Source of the DNA: Aeromicrobium sp.
GTDB lineage: Bacteria > Actinomycetota > Coriobacteriia > Anaerosomatales > Anaerosomataceae
DNA: 44,267 nucleotides
Direction of reading: 5' to 3'
NCBI GenBank assembly: GCA_015351705.1
Contig: JADIIM010000021.1
Coordinates: 1-44,267, forward strand
Part shown: in pieces, positions 31,271 through 40,412 of the stretch
Numbering within the stretch: position 1 is the stretch's first letter
How the letters are laid out: every line of letters starts with the position of its first letter
The notes under the pieces: model-generated
Seen by the model: the letters and a program-made list of their open reading frames with translations, nothing else
The model's database searches: none
Told to the model about the DNA's origin: nothing
Program-made: the position numbers and the translations under genes

Positions 31271-32560
31271 CTACGGGCGCGGCTCCCAGCGCCGCATGAT
31301 CGTCTGCTCGCGGCTCGGCCCGACCGCGATCATCGCGACCGGCACCTCGGCAAGGTCCTCGAGGAACGTGATGTAGTCCTGCGCCGCCTTTGGCAGCTCC
31401 TCGAACGCCCTGCACCCGGTGATGTCCGTCTTCCAGCCCGGGAGCTCCTCGTAGATCGGCCGTGCGTGATGGAACACGGTCTGGTGGCTCGGCAGGTCGT
31501 TGTAGCGGTGGCCCTCGTACTCGTAGGCCACACAGACCTTGATCCGGTCGAGATTGGACAGCACGTCGAGCTTGGTGATGATGAGATCGGTCAGGCCGTT
31601 GACCTGCACCGCGTAGCGCGCGATGAGACCGTCGAACCAACCCGGACGGCGCTCGCGTCCCGTGGTCGTGCCGTATTCGGCGCCCACTTCGATGAGGTGG
31701 CGACCGGTTTCGTCGGCGAGCTCGGTCGGGAACGGACCGGACCCGACGCGGGTGATGTAGGCCTTGGCGATGCCGAGGACACGGTCGATGCGCCGGGGGC
31801 CCACGCCTGTTCCGGTGCACGCACCGCCGGCAGTGGGTGAGCTCGACGTCACGAACGGATAGGTGCCGTGGTCGAGATCGAGCAGCGTGCCCTGAGCGCC
31901 CTCGAACAGCACCCACTGGTCGGCTTCAAGAGCGCGGTTGATGATCGTGGTGGTCTCGGCGATGTGCGGCCGGATGCGCTCGGCGTAGACGAGGTACTCC
32001 TCGGCGATCTGGTCCACGGTGTACGTGGGCAGGGCGTATACCTTCTCGAGGATGTCGTTCTTCTCGTGCAGTGCGGCCTCGAGCTTCTTGCGGAAGATGT
32101 GCTCGTCGGTGAGGTCCTGCACCCGCAGGCCCATGCGCGACGCCTTGTCCATGTACGCCGGCCCGATGCCGCGGCGCGTGGTGCCGATCTCGAGCGAGCC
32201 GAGCCTGCGCTCGCTGGCCCCGTCGAGATCGCGGTGGTAGGGCATGATCAGGTGCGCGTTGGCGCTGATGAGCAGGCGGTGCGTGGAGAGCCCGTCGGCC
32301 TCAAGGCGGTCCATCTCCTCGAGCAGCACCTTCGGGTCGATCACGCACCCGTTGCCGATGACCGGCGTGATATGCGGGTACATGATGCCGCTCGGGATGA
32401 GATGCAGCTTAAGGGTGCGCCCCGCGTGGATGACGGTGTGTCCCGCGTTGTTGCCGCCCTGGAACCGCACGACGTAGTCGAAGTCGTCCGCGATCAGGTC
32501 GGTGATCTTGCCCTTACCTTCGTCGCCCCACTGGGCGCCGACGAGGACGATGCCGGCCAT
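31271..32560 (-). CDS. purA: Adenylosuccinate synthetase
   Basis: A 429-residue GTP-dependent enzyme converting IMP and aspartate to adenylosuccinate. QWGDEGKGK (P-loop), FQGGNNAGHT and the IMP loop GTTRRGIGPAY are intact; the DVLSNLDRIKVCVAYEY segment carries the guanine-binding region. ATG 32560 with a G-rich Shine-Dalgarno. Upstream of purD with 121 nt between. Confidence 0.97.
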   Translation of the reverse strand: MAGIVLVGAQWGDEGKGKITDLIADDFDYVVRFQGGNNAGHTVIHAGRTLKLHLIPSGIMYPHITPVIGNGCVIDPKVLLEEMDRLEADGLSTHRLLISANAHLIMPYHRDLDGASERRLGSLEIGTTRRGIGPAYMDKASRMGLRVQDLTDEHIFRKKLEAALHEKNDILEKVYALPTYTVDQIAEEYLVYAERIRPHIAETTTIINRALEADQWVLFEGAQGTLLDLDHGTYPFVTSSSPTAGGACTGTGVGPRRIDRVLGIAKAYITRVGSGPFPTELADETGRHLIEVGAEYGTTTGRERRPGWFDGLIARYAVQVNGLTDLIITKLDVLSNLDRIKVCVAYEYEGHRYNDLPSHQTVFHHARPIYEELPGWKTDITGCRAFEELPKAAQDYITFLEDLAEVPVAMIAVGPSREQTIMRRWEPRP

Positions 32561-32702
32561 GGTGATGGACCCCCTGGTCTGCTCGGCCCCGCGGACTCAT
32601 CTCTGCCGCTCCCGGGCCGGGCGCTACGCCGGGCGGGCGCAGCGCGCATGTGCCCGCACGCAGCGGACACCCGCGTAGTGTGCCAGATTACGCGCCGTGC
32701 GG

Positions 32703-33038
32703 CTAGTCGAGGGCGCGGTGGAGCAGCGCGTCCGCTTCGGCGTTGCAGGCCGCGCACCCCACTCGGACATCGCCGGTGATCGGCCCGTGAAGCGTGCACC
32801 ACGCATCCACGACCACACGCCTGCCAAAGCCCAGCATGCCGGCTTTGATGGTCATCCGCAGCTCGAGGTGCGGGCTGCCGTTGGCGGCAAGGACTCCGGG
32901 CACGGCGCAGCGCCCGCAGTCGGACGGCTGCCACGGAGCGGAGCGCGGATCGTACGCCGCACGACACTCGCGACGTGACGCGCCCCGCTGGAGGTCCTCG
33001 TAGTAGTAGACGCACTCGGCGCCCGACGGTGTGATCAC
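32703..33038 (-). CDS. Conserved cysteine-rich protein, function unknown
   Basis: A 111-residue cytoplasmic protein with cysteines at 9, 25, 41, 44, 81, 95 and 98, several in CxxC pairs (CGRC, CAAC), suggesting metal or cluster binding. The layout ECRAAY...W.PSDCGRCAVPGVL.AN...H resembles unnamed proteins of Chloroflexi and other Gram-positives, recalled and not checked. GTG 33038 has GAGGAG upstream. Upstream of, and co-oriented with, purA. Confidence 0.7.
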   Translation of the reverse strand: MITPSGAECVYYYEDLQRGASRRECRAAYDPRSAPWQPSDCGRCAVPGVLAANGSPHLELRMTIKAGMLGFGRRVVVDAWCTLHGPITGDVRVGCAACNAEADALLHRALD

Positions 33039-33149
33039 AGCTGCGCTCCTCGGTCAGCCGACATCGGAAGGATACACCCAGACACTGACGGAGTGCCCGG
33101 GAGCCGGGCGGGGATACACTACGAGTGACGCACGATGAAGGGAGACGCC

Positions 33150-33836
33150 ATGGCACGCACGGTCTCGTCCACGCGAACAGGCGCGGTACTCGCCCTCGTT
33201 CTCGCGCTGGCACTCGCTCTGGCGCTCGCATCCACAGGAGCGTGCACGCCGAAGGAGCCCGCCGGGGAGACACCGGCCGAACAGCCGGGCGACGCGCCCG
33301 CTGAGGGCGCCGGAGAGCCCGAAGCCCCCGCCGGAGACGGGGCCACCGAGCCTGACGACACCGACGGCAGCACGACCCCGCCTTCCGGCGAGACGCCCGA
33401 GACCGTGGCGGTCCGGCTCTACTGGGTCTCAGCCGGTGAGAACGCGCTCGGCGTGGAGCGTACGGTCCCGTACACGGCTGCGGTCGCTACCGCGGCCATG
33501 CGCGAACTGCTCGCCGGACCGACGGCTGCCGAGAAGGCCACGTGGCCGGCCATCGCGACGGCGATCCCCGCCGGCACCCGGCTCCTTGGGCTTTCGGTCG
33601 CCGACGGTGTGGCGCGCGTGGACCTGTCCGGTGAGTACGCCTCGGGAGGCGGGACGTTCGGCATGACCGCGCGGCTCGCGCAGGTGGTGTACACACTGAC
33701 GCAGTTCCCCACCGTCGACGCGGTCGAGTTCTACCTCGACGGCGAGCGCGTCCGCACGTTCTCCGGCGAGGGGATCATCCTCGACGGCCCACAGCGGCCG
33801 GCCGACTACTACGACCTGCTGCCGGTGGATGCCTAG
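33150..33836 (+). CDS. GerMN-domain lipoprotein
   Basis: A 228-residue secreted lipoprotein. A long Ala/Leu signal with STGAC (C32) as a somewhat non-canonical lipobox precedes a Pro/Glu/Gly/Thr linker (33-85). A single GerMN domain (about 88-225: VAVRLYWVSAGENALGVERTVPY, LLGLSVADGVARVDLSGEY, FYLDGERV) follows. GerMN domains occur in the sporulation protein GerM and in actinobacterial LpqB-type lipoproteins. AAGGGAG 5 nt before ATG 33150 favours that start over ATG 33135. TACACT at 33115 may be its -10. Confidence 0.85.
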   Translation: MARTVSSTRTGAVLALVLALALALALASTGACTPKEPAGETPAEQPGDAPAEGAGEPEAPAGDGATEPDDTDGSTTPPSGETPETVAVRLYWVSAGENALGVERTVPYTAAVATAAMRELLAGPTAAEKATWPAIATAIPAGTRLLGLSVADGVARVDLSGEYASGGGTFGMTARLAQVVYTLTQFPTVDAVEFYLDGERVRTFSGEGIILDGPQRPADYYDLLPVDA

Positions 33837-33842
33837 GGGCGG

Positions 33843-34862
33843 TCAGGCGGCTGCGGCCTCGGCCGCTGCTCCCTCGGCGGCCGCGGGCCCGAACACCGTG
33901 TCAGTGGCCTTGACGTACCAGGCCGCCGACTGCACCTGGACGATGTAGGCCGCCGCCAGAACGAGAGCGGCCTCAGGCCCGAAGCTCGTCATCGCGATGC
34001 CGAGCGCGATCGAGAGATTGCGCATGACGGTGCCGTAGACCACCGCGATGGCGTCCCCGCGGGGGAGCAGCCGTTTGCCGAGCACCGTTGCGAGCAGGAA
34101 GTTGAGCGCATAGAACACCATGAGCGGGACGAGGATGCGCAGCACGAGCACCGGGTCGGCGACGATCATGCGCGCCTTGAGAGCGATGGCGAGGAAGACG
34201 ATGGCCAGCACGCCGAGTGTCGACAGGCCCGGGAAGACCGGCGCGATACGCTGCTTGTACCGTTGCTGACCGTAGCGCCTGACGAGGACCGTGCGCGTGA
34301 GCACACCGGCGACCAGCGGGATGCCGACCACGAACACGACAGTGCGGGCGACCTCGGCCATATCGACGGGTACGACGGCGCCGGCCATCACGAGCAGGTA
34401 GACCGGCGCGAGCAGTGACGCCGCGATGAGCCCGATCACGGTCATCTTCACAGCGGCCGCCACATTGCCCCTGGCGAAGCCCGTCCAACTGATGGTCATG
34501 CCACTGGTGGGGAAGAGCCCCGCAAGCACCATGCCCACGAACAGGCCGGGCTCGTTGCGGAAGAACGCGAACGCGAGGGCCCAGGCGATAACGGGGAGCG
34601 CGATGAAGTCGAGGGCCATGGCGATGCCGACGGCCTTGCTGTCACGCAGATCGAGTGCCTCGGCAGGGCGGAAGTTCACGAGCATCGGATAGACCATCAG
34701 CATCGTCATCGGCAGGACGAGGGCCTTGAGTCCGGCCACGTCGGCCACGACGCCGACGGCGAGCCCCGCAAGCATCGCGACGGGGATGAGGACGACCAGG
34801 CGCTTCGACAGACCGGCAAGCGCGGACACTGCCGGATGCAGGGGTGCGGTGGTGCTGCTCAC
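33843..34862 (-). CDS. ACR3/BASS-family transporter
   Basis: A 339-residue membrane protein with about ten helices in two five-helix halves. LAGLFPTSGMTISWTGFARGN and the YGTVMRNLSIALGIAM segment fit the bile acid:Na+/ACR3 arsenite-efflux superfamily. No arsR or arsC is nearby, so arsenite as substrate is not supported by context. GTG 34862 follows GGAGGT; the promoter and a CsoR-type operator lie immediately upstream, hinting at metal- or persulfide-responsive control. Tail of about 15 Ala/Glu residues. Confidence 0.82.
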   Translation of the reverse strand: MSSTTAPLHPAVSALAGLSKRLVVLIPVAMLAGLAVGVVADVAGLKALVLPMTMLMVYPMLVNFRPAEALDLRDSKAVGIAMALDFIALPVIAWALAFAFFRNEPGLFVGMVLAGLFPTSGMTISWTGFARGNVAAAVKMTVIGLIAASLLAPVYLLVMAGAVVPVDMAEVARTVVFVVGIPLVAGVLTRTVLVRRYGQQRYKQRIAPVFPGLSTLGVLAIVFLAIALKARMIVADPVLVLRILVPLMVFYALNFLLATVLGKRLLPRGDAIAVVYGTVMRNLSIALGIAMTSFGPEAALVLAAAYIVQVQSAAWYVKATDTVFGPAAAEGAAAEAAAA

Positions 34863-34886
34863 GATCGGACCTCCGGGCGCTTCTGG

Positions 34887-34931
34887 ATACCCATGGGGGT
34901 ATAGTATGCGTCCGCGGTCAGCTCGCGTCAA
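34887..34931 (-). promoter_or_regulatory. Promoter with CsoR-type operator
   Basis: On the minus strand TTGACG (34926-34931), 17-nt spacer, CATACT (34903-34908). Abutting the -10 is the inverted repeat ATACCC-N4-GGGTAT (34887-34902), the form bound by CsoR/RcnR/CstR-family repressors. No such repressor gene is in the window. Confidence 0.65.
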
Positions 34932-35009
34932 CGCGCGGCGTGTGCGGCCGTACCCTGCTTGCGAAGCGCCCAGCGAGCCAGGCCGCTGGCACGGCAGACC
35001 TGAGAATGC

Positions 35010-36398
35010 TCACATCCCCATCTCGCGAAGCACCGCACGCGCCGCCACGAGCCCGCTCGCGCCGGACTGGACGAGCCCGCGCGTGACGCCGGCGCCGTCG
35101 CCGATCGCGTACAGCCCCGCCACCTGCGTCTGCAGGTCGGCGCCGAGTTCGAGGCGCGATGAGTAGAACTTGACCTCAACGCCGTACAACAGCGTGTCGT
35201 CCGCGGCAACGCCCGGTGCAAGCACGTCCATCGCCTCGAGGAACTCGAGGATGTCCACGAGGTGGCGGTACGGCAGCACGAACGACAGGTCCCCGGGGGT
35301 CGCGCCCGACATCGTCGGTTCGACGATCGACTCGGCGATGCGCTTGTCGGTGGAGCGACGACCGGCGCGAAGATCGCCGAGGCGCTGGATCAAGATGCCC
35401 TCGCCGAGGAGGTTCGCGAGCCGGGCGATCGAGGTGCCGTAGGTGATCGGCTCCTGGAACGGGTGGGTGAAGCTCTGGCTCACGAGCACGGCGAAGTTCG
35501 TGTTGCCGGTCTTGCGGTCGGCGTAGGAGTGGCCGTTGACCGTCACGATGTCGCCATAGCTCTCGGTCGTGACCGCTCCGTAAGGGTTCATGCAGAAGGT
35601 GCGGACCTGGTCACCGAAGCGACGCGAGTAGTGGATGAGCTTTGCCTCGTACAAGTGGTCGGTCAGCGGCTCCATCACCGGCGCGGGGACCTCGACCCGG
35701 ACGCCGATGTCCACGGCATTGCTCACAAGCGGGATGCCGAGTGCGCGCGCCTGCGTTGCCAGCCAGTCCGCGCCGTCGCGCCCTGGTGCCGCGATCACCA
35801 CGTCTGAGCGGAGCTCGGTGCCATCGACAAGCCTCACGCCACGGGCGTGGCCCCCGTCCACGACAACGGTCTCGGCGCCGGTCTCGGTACGGATCTCAAC
35901 ACCCGCCGATTCGAGGTAGTCGTGCATCGCCTGCAGGACCGCAGGCGACCGGTCGCTTCCGATGTGGCGGACGCGCATAGGGACGAGGCGCATGCCCGCG
36001 AGTGTGGCCGCCCTCACGAGGCGCTCCTCGGCAGCCGGAGACGGCGCGTGCACCTCCGGGGTGGCGCCGAACTCGAGCCACACGCGATCGCTGTCCTCGA
36101 TGAGGCGCTCGAGTTGCGCGGCTCCGACGAAGTCGCCGAGCCAGCCTCCGACGTCGGTGGAGAGCGTGAGCTTGCCGTCGGAGAACGCGCCCGCGCCGCC
36201 CCAGCCCGTCATGATCGCGCACGTGGGACAGCCGACGCAGTGCGTCTCGCGCGCGGGACACGAGCGGCGTGCGATCGGCTTGCCTCGCTCGAGGACGACG
36301 ATCCTCATCCCGGGCCGTGATCGCACCAGCTCTATCGCTGCGAAGATGCCGGCCGGGCCCGCGCCGATGATGATCGCGTCGTATCGCGTCGTGGCCAT
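35010..36398 (-). CDS. FAD-dependent dehydrogenase, COG2509 type
   Basis: A 462-residue flavoprotein. Rossmann motif GAGPAG (12-17); a Cys cluster at C47, C54, C57 and C60 (CVGCPTC) just before GWGGAGAFSDGKL, as in COG2509 proteins; AIGDGAGVTRGLVQSGASG closes the FAD domain. Reaction unknown. ATG 36398 follows GGGAGGG. Downstream of dnaB in the same orientation, 53 nt apart. Confidence 0.88.
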   Translation of the reverse strand: MATTRYDAIIIGAGPAGIFAAIELVRSRPGMRIVVLERGKPIARRSCPARETHCVGCPTCAIMTGWGGAGAFSDGKLTLSTDVGGWLGDFVGAAQLERLIEDSDRVWLEFGATPEVHAPSPAAEERLVRAATLAGMRLVPMRVRHIGSDRSPAVLQAMHDYLESAGVEIRTETGAETVVVDGGHARGVRLVDGTELRSDVVIAAPGRDGADWLATQARALGIPLVSNAVDIGVRVEVPAPVMEPLTDHLYEAKLIHYSRRFGDQVRTFCMNPYGAVTTESYGDIVTVNGHSYADRKTGNTNFAVLVSQSFTHPFQEPITYGTSIARLANLLGEGILIQRLGDLRAGRRSTDKRIAESIVEPTMSGATPGDLSFVLPYRHLVDILEFLEAMDVLAPGVAADDTLLYGVEVKFYSSRLELGADLQTQVAGLYAIGDGAGVTRGLVQSGASGLVAARAVLREMGM

Positions 36399-36451
36399 GC
36401 ACCCTCCCTGCTCTCGCCTACGCGGACCCGCCCCGCCCGCACACCCGCGGC

Positions 36452-37813
36452 CTACGGGACGTTCTTCGCCAGCGGCACGAACCGCGTGAAGCGCTCCAGG
36501 TATGCGAGCCGACAGTTGTCGGTGGGCCCGTTACGGTGCTTCGCGACGATGATCTCCGCCTCGCCCTTGCCCGGCCGCCCCGCCTCCGGCTCGGCGGTGG
36601 GATCGGTGTTGCGGTCGATGAACATCACGACATCAGCGTCCTGTTCGATGGCGCCGGATTCGCGCAGGTCAGAGAGTTGCGGGCGCTTCGATGTGCGCTG
36701 CTCCACTGCTCGGGAGAGCTGTGAGAGCGCGATCACGGGCACGTCGAGTTCCTTTGCGAGGATCTTGAGCCCACGTGAGATCTCGGCGATCTCGACCTGG
36801 CGGTTCTCAGAACGTCGACCATGCGGCTGCATGAGCTGCAGGTAGTCCACCACGATCAGCCCGTCGGGCTTGTCCCGCAAGAAGCGCCGGGCCTTCGCCC
36901 GAACCTCGAAGATCGAGATCGACGGGGTGTCATCGACCGACAGCGGGATCTTCCCCAGCCGGCCGAGCGCCTGCGTGATGAGCGGCCAGTCACCGTCGCC
37001 GAGATGGCCAGTGCGCAGGTTCTGGGAGTCGATGCGCGCCTCGGCACACAGGATACGCTGGGCGAGCTGTGCCGAGGACATCTCGAGTGAGAAGACGAGC
37101 GTCGGGTGACCCGCCTTGGCCGCGTTGACGGCCAGGTTCAACGCGAACGCGGTCTTGCCCACTGCGGGGCGCGCGGCCAGGATGATCAGGTCGCCCCGGT
37201 GCAGGCCGGCCAGGATCTTGTCGAGGTCCGGGAAGCCGGTGGGGACGCCGGTGATCTTGGCCTTGCGCTCGTAGAGCAGCTCGATCTGCTTGAACGCCTC
37301 GGCCATGAGCGCGTCGATCGGCTGGAAGTTGGAGGAGACGCGCTTGTTCGTGACGTCGAAGACGAGCTTCTCGGCCTGCTCGACGACGTCGTCCACGTCG
37401 TCGGGACTGCCGTAGCTGATCGCCTGGATCCGCGTGGCTGCGTCGATGAGCTGCCGCAGCATCGACGTACGCTTGACGATACCCGCGTAGTACTCGGCGT
37501 TGGCCGCCGTCGGCACCGTGCCCGTGATGTCGAGCAGGTACGGCTTCCCGCCGGCCGCCTCCAGATCGCCGCTCGCCTCGAGACGCGCGGCGACGGTGAT
37601 CTGATCGACCGCCTCACCGCGCGCGTGCAGGTGCCGCACCGCCGCGAATATCTTGCGGTGCGGAGGCCGATAGAAGTCCTCCTCGTTGACGATGGGGACG
37701 CACGTCTCGACCGCGTCCGGGGACAGGAACATGGAGCCGAGCAGCGACTGCTCCGCCTCCACGTTGTGCGGCGGTACCCGCTCAGCGAGCGCGCGCGCTC
37801 CGTCGTCGGCCAT
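36452..37813 (-). CDS. dnaB: Replicative DNA helicase
   Basis: A 453-residue hexameric helicase that unwinds DNA at the replication fork. N-terminal DnaB_N domain (VPPHNVEAEQSLLGSM), linker, and RecA-like C-domain with Walker A AARPAVGKTAFALN (about 214-227), Walker B region GLIVVDYLQLM and SQLSRAVEQR. ATG 37813 is chosen because GGGAG is 6 nt upstream; the ATG two codons earlier touches that site. No intein. Last gene of the rpsF operon. Confidence 0.97.
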   Translation of the reverse strand: MADDGARALAERVPPHNVEAEQSLLGSMFLSPDAVETCVPIVNEEDFYRPPHRKIFAAVRHLHARGEAVDQITVAARLEASGDLEAAGGKPYLLDITGTVPTAANAEYYAGIVKRTSMLRQLIDAATRIQAISYGSPDDVDDVVEQAEKLVFDVTNKRVSSNFQPIDALMAEAFKQIELLYERKAKITGVPTGFPDLDKILAGLHRGDLIILAARPAVGKTAFALNLAVNAAKAGHPTLVFSLEMSSAQLAQRILCAEARIDSQNLRTGHLGDGDWPLITQALGRLGKIPLSVDDTPSISIFEVRAKARRFLRDKPDGLIVVDYLQLMQPHGRRSENRQVEIAEISRGLKILAKELDVPVIALSQLSRAVEQRTSKRPQLSDLRESGAIEQDADVVMFIDRNTDPTAEPEAGRPGKGEAEIIVAKHRNGPTDNCRLAYLERFTRFVPLAKNVP

Positions 37814-37830
37814 CGTCATCTCCCGTCACA

Positions 37831-37869
37831 CGGGGCGGGACACGCTTCACACGCACGGTGCCCGCCCCG
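37831..37869 (-). terminator. Hairpin between rplI and dnaB
   Basis: CGGGGCGGG (37831-37839) and CCCGCCCCG (37861-37869), perfect 9 bp with a 21-nt loop. It may attenuate read-through into dnaB or be a processing site; no U-tract. Confidence 0.4.
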
Positions 37870-37876
37870 CAGGCAG

Positions 37877-38497
37877 CTACTCCTGGGCGTCTTCGCTGTC
37901 GGCAGCGTCGCCAGCGGCCTCTTCGTCCTCGGACGCGACATCGTCCGCGGCCGCTTCTTCGGCTTCGATCGCCTCGGCGGCCTCGGCCTCGGCCTCGACC
38001 TCTGCCTCGAACTGCTCGACCTGCGCCTCGGCGGAAGGCGCCACCACGCCGCCGATCGGCACGACCTTCAGCACGAGCGCCGCAGCGACGTCCTGGTACA
38101 CCCGGACATCGATCGCGTGGTCGCCCACGGTCTTGATATGCCCGTGCAGGTCCAACCGCTTGCGGTCGACCTCGATCCCGAACTGATCGGCGAGCGCATC
38201 GGCGACCATGCCCGAGGTGACCGAGCCGAACAGCTTGCCCGTGTCGCCGGCCTTGGCCTCGATCACCACGGTCTTGCCCGCGATCTGAGCCGCCAGGCCC
38301 TCGGCCTCGCTGCGCTTGGCCTCTTCGCGCTTGCGGATGTTGTGCATACGCGCCTCAAGCTGCTTCAGATTGCCCGAGGTGGCCTCAACGGCCATCTTGC
38401 GGGGCAGCAGGTAGTTCGCAGCAAAGCCGCGGGCGACTTCGATGACGTCGCCTTCCTTGCCCCGTCCCTTCACATCCGTCAAAAGGATGACCTTCAT
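37877..38497 (-). CDS. rplI: Ribosomal protein L9 with a long acidic C-terminal tail
   Basis: A 206-residue protein; canonical L9 is about 150. N-domain MKVILLTDVKGRGKEGDVIEV with GFAANYLLPRKMAVEAT, long connecting helix and the C-domain ending near residue 150. The last 55 or so residues are Glu/Asp/Ala only (EAEAEAAEAIEAEEAAADD), probably disordered. ATG 38497 with GGAG 6 nt upstream. Confidence 0.96.
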   Translation of the reverse strand: MKVILLTDVKGRGKEGDVIEVARGFAANYLLPRKMAVEATSGNLKQLEARMHNIRKREEAKRSEAEGLAAQIAGKTVVIEAKAGDTGKLFGSVTSGMVADALADQFGIEVDRKRLDLHGHIKTVGDHAIDVRVYQDVAAALVLKVVPIGGVVAPSAEAQVEQFEAEVEAEAEAAEAIEAEEAAADDVASEDEEAAGDAADSEDAQE

Positions 38498-38593
38498 GAC
38501 ATCTCCTACTCGTTGTGCTCCGCGCGACGGTTCGTCGCAGCGGTAGCTCTCACTTTAGTCCGTGCTCCGGGGAGCCTCAACAACCCCGCACTC

Positions 38594-39622
38594 TCAGCGC
38601 TCCTCGCCCTCGGTGCCGGACGACGGCCCGGCGTCCGTCTCCGCCCCGTCCCGCGGCAGCCGGCGGATGTTGAGCCACACATCCACCAGTCCCGTGAGGC
38701 TCACGAGCGGCACCAACGCCTCGGTCACGCCGAGAAGCGTGTAGCCTATCGCCCGCGTACCCCGCGAGAACCCGGCCCGGTCGTACAGGCCGGCGAAGGC
38801 CGCGACGCCCTGCAGGAAGAACACCCATCGTGCGACCACAAGCAGGTTCGCGCCCGCTCCCACGAGCGTGTCCGCCATCGGCACACCCATCCTGCCCGCC
38901 GCAAGCAACGCGATCGCGACGATCGGCAGGATCGTCATGCGCGGATCGAGGTCGACCTGGCCAAGGGGCGGGAGTGGCCGCAGATCAGCGCCACGCCTGA
39001 CCCCGATGGTGCCCACCGTGGCGACCACCAGAACAGCGGCGAAGCCGTTCATCGCCACCAGCAGTCCCGGCATGGACGATACGATCGCCTCCTCCATGCC
39101 CTCCAGCGCGCCCGTCCGGGCGGCCATCGCCGCCATCTCGGACACCGCCGAGGTGATGAACGCCGACAACGACATGCCGGATGCCGCCGCGAACGCCGAG
39201 AGCGTGGCCGCCTGGAGCAGGCTGAGCCCCGCTACGAGTGCGGCGACCGTGCGGTACGGTCCGGACGTGCGCATCAGCGCCACCGCTCCCGGACCGACCA
39301 GCCACAGCGATAGGCCCGTCAACGCGGCGAACACGTACGGAGCATGCGGACCCACATCCAGACCGATGATCGGCACGACGACCACATACAGCGTCGGGTG
39401 CGCGATCAAAGCGGCCAACGCGCCGGCGAAGACACACGCCGCCGCAGCCATGGCGGACCTGCGAGCGAAGACGAGCGAGGCCAGCCCGGCCGCTGCCACC
39501 GGGAGTCCCAAGACCGGGTGCATCACGACCATGAGGACCGCTCCACCGAGCACGGCGAAGAGGTCTCTCGCGGGCTGTCGGCGCTCGCGTAGCGTCACGT
39601 CGCTACCTGCGGCCCTTGCCAT
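38594..39622 (-). CDS. DUF2232 (YybS-like) membrane protein
   Basis: A 342-residue protein with about eight to nine hydrophobic segments, in the position between rpsR and rplI where DUF2232 proteins sit in many Gram-positives. GGGAAGG before ATG 39622 supports that start, which overlaps rpsR by 20 nt; GTG 39598 is a non-overlapping alternative. Function unknown. Confidence 0.82.
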   Translation of the reverse strand: MARAAGSDVTLRERRQPARDLFAVLGGAVLMVVMHPVLGLPVAAAGLASLVFARRSAMAAAACVFAGALAALIAHPTLYVVVVPIIGLDVGPHAPYVFAALTGLSLWLVGPGAVALMRTSGPYRTVAALVAGLSLLQAATLSAFAAASGMSLSAFITSAVSEMAAMAARTGALEGMEEAIVSSMPGLLVAMNGFAAVLVVATVGTIGVRRGADLRPLPPLGQVDLDPRMTILPIVAIALLAAGRMGVPMADTLVGAGANLLVVARWVFFLQGVAAFAGLYDRAGFSRGTRAIGYTLLGVTEALVPLVSLTGLVDVWLNIRRLPRDGAETDAGPSSGTEGEER

Positions 39623-39866
39623 CGACCTTCCCGCTCACGACCGGAACGGTGTAGGGGACCAGCGCCATCTCACGGGCCCGCTTCACGGCCGTCGAGAGCT
39701 GGTGCTGGTGCTGTGCGCAGTTGCCCGAGACACGGCGCGGCTTGATCTTGCCACGGTCGGTCATGTACTTGCGCAGCATGTTGACGTCCTTGTAGTCGAT
39801 GTAGTCGACCTTGTCCTTGCAGAACGCGCAGTAGCGGCGCTTCGGCTTCCTCGAGTAATCACTCAT
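39603..39866 (-). CDS. rpsR: Ribosomal protein S18
   Basis: An 87-residue 30S protein that pairs with S6. YCAFC (C13, C16) with C50 keeps a zinc-binding (C+) arrangement; [22 protein letters not shown] is the RNA-binding helix region. ATG 39866 has GGAGG upstream. The 3' end overlaps the DUF2232 gene. Confidence 0.97.
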   Translation of the reverse strand: MSDYSRKPKRRYCAFCKDKVDYIDYKDVNMLRKYMTDRGKIKPRRVSGNCAQHQHQLSTAVKRAREMALVPYTVPVVSGKVDGKGRR

Positions 39867-39908
39867 GTGCGTACCTCCTTCCAGACCCCGGATGGGGCGG
39901 TGTTCGAT

Positions 39909-39936
39909 CCGCGGGGCGGGAGGGTACCGCCCGCGG
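39909..39936 (-). terminator. Hairpin between ssb and rpsR
   Basis: CCGCGGGGCGG (39909-39919) pairs with CCGCCCGCGG (39927-39936) with one bulged G. An intra-operon hairpin, possibly a partial terminator or mRNA-stability element. Confidence 0.35.
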
Positions 39937-39947
39937 TGTCAGTGGTG

Positions 39948-40364
39948 CTAGAACGGGATCTCCTCGCCGAGGTCATCAGCGCTCTCGCCGCCAGACGGCG
40001 CAGCGGGTGCGGAGTAGCCGCCCGAGCCGCCGTCGCGCGAAGACAGGAACTCCACCTCGTCGGCGATGACCTCGATGGCGCTGCGCTTCTCACCTTGCTG
40101 CGTCTCCCACTGGCGCCACCGCAACTTGCCTTCGATGGCAACCTTCTGGCCCTTGGACAGGAAGCGCGAGAGCGCTTCACCCCGCGCGCCGAAGACGGTG
40201 ACATCGATGAAGTTCGGGTAGTCTTCCCACTCGCCCGTCTGCTGGTTCTTGCGCCGATCGTTCACGGCAACGCCCAGCTTCAGAACGCTCATGCCGCCAC
40301 CAGTGGCACGGAGCTCAGGGTCACGCGTCAGGTTGCCGGAGATCACCACTCTGTTGATGCTCAT
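39948..40364 (-). CDS. ssb: Single-stranded DNA-binding protein
   Basis: A 138-residue SSB. OB fold from MSINRVVISGNLTRDPELR to about residue 107, a Ser/Gly/Ala linker, and acidic tip DLGEEIPF that recruits partner proteins. ATG 40364 follows GAGGTGG. Between rpsF and rpsR as is usual. Confidence 0.97.
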   Translation of the reverse strand: MSINRVVISGNLTRDPELRATGGGMSVLKLGVAVNDRRKNQQTGEWEDYPNFIDVTVFGARGEALSRFLSKGQKVAIEGKLRWRQWETQQGEKRSAIEVIADEVEFLSSRDGGSGGYSAPAAPSGGESADDLGEEIPF

Positions 40365-40412
40365 GTCTTTCCACCTCGCTACTTGAGACCGGTCCATACG
40401 GCCCGACCAGGA

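Noticed and set aside
37106-39313. 735-codon open frame on the plus strand
   Set aside because: Antisense to dnaB, rplI and the DUF2232 gene; it arises from GC-rich third positions and has no family-like sequence.
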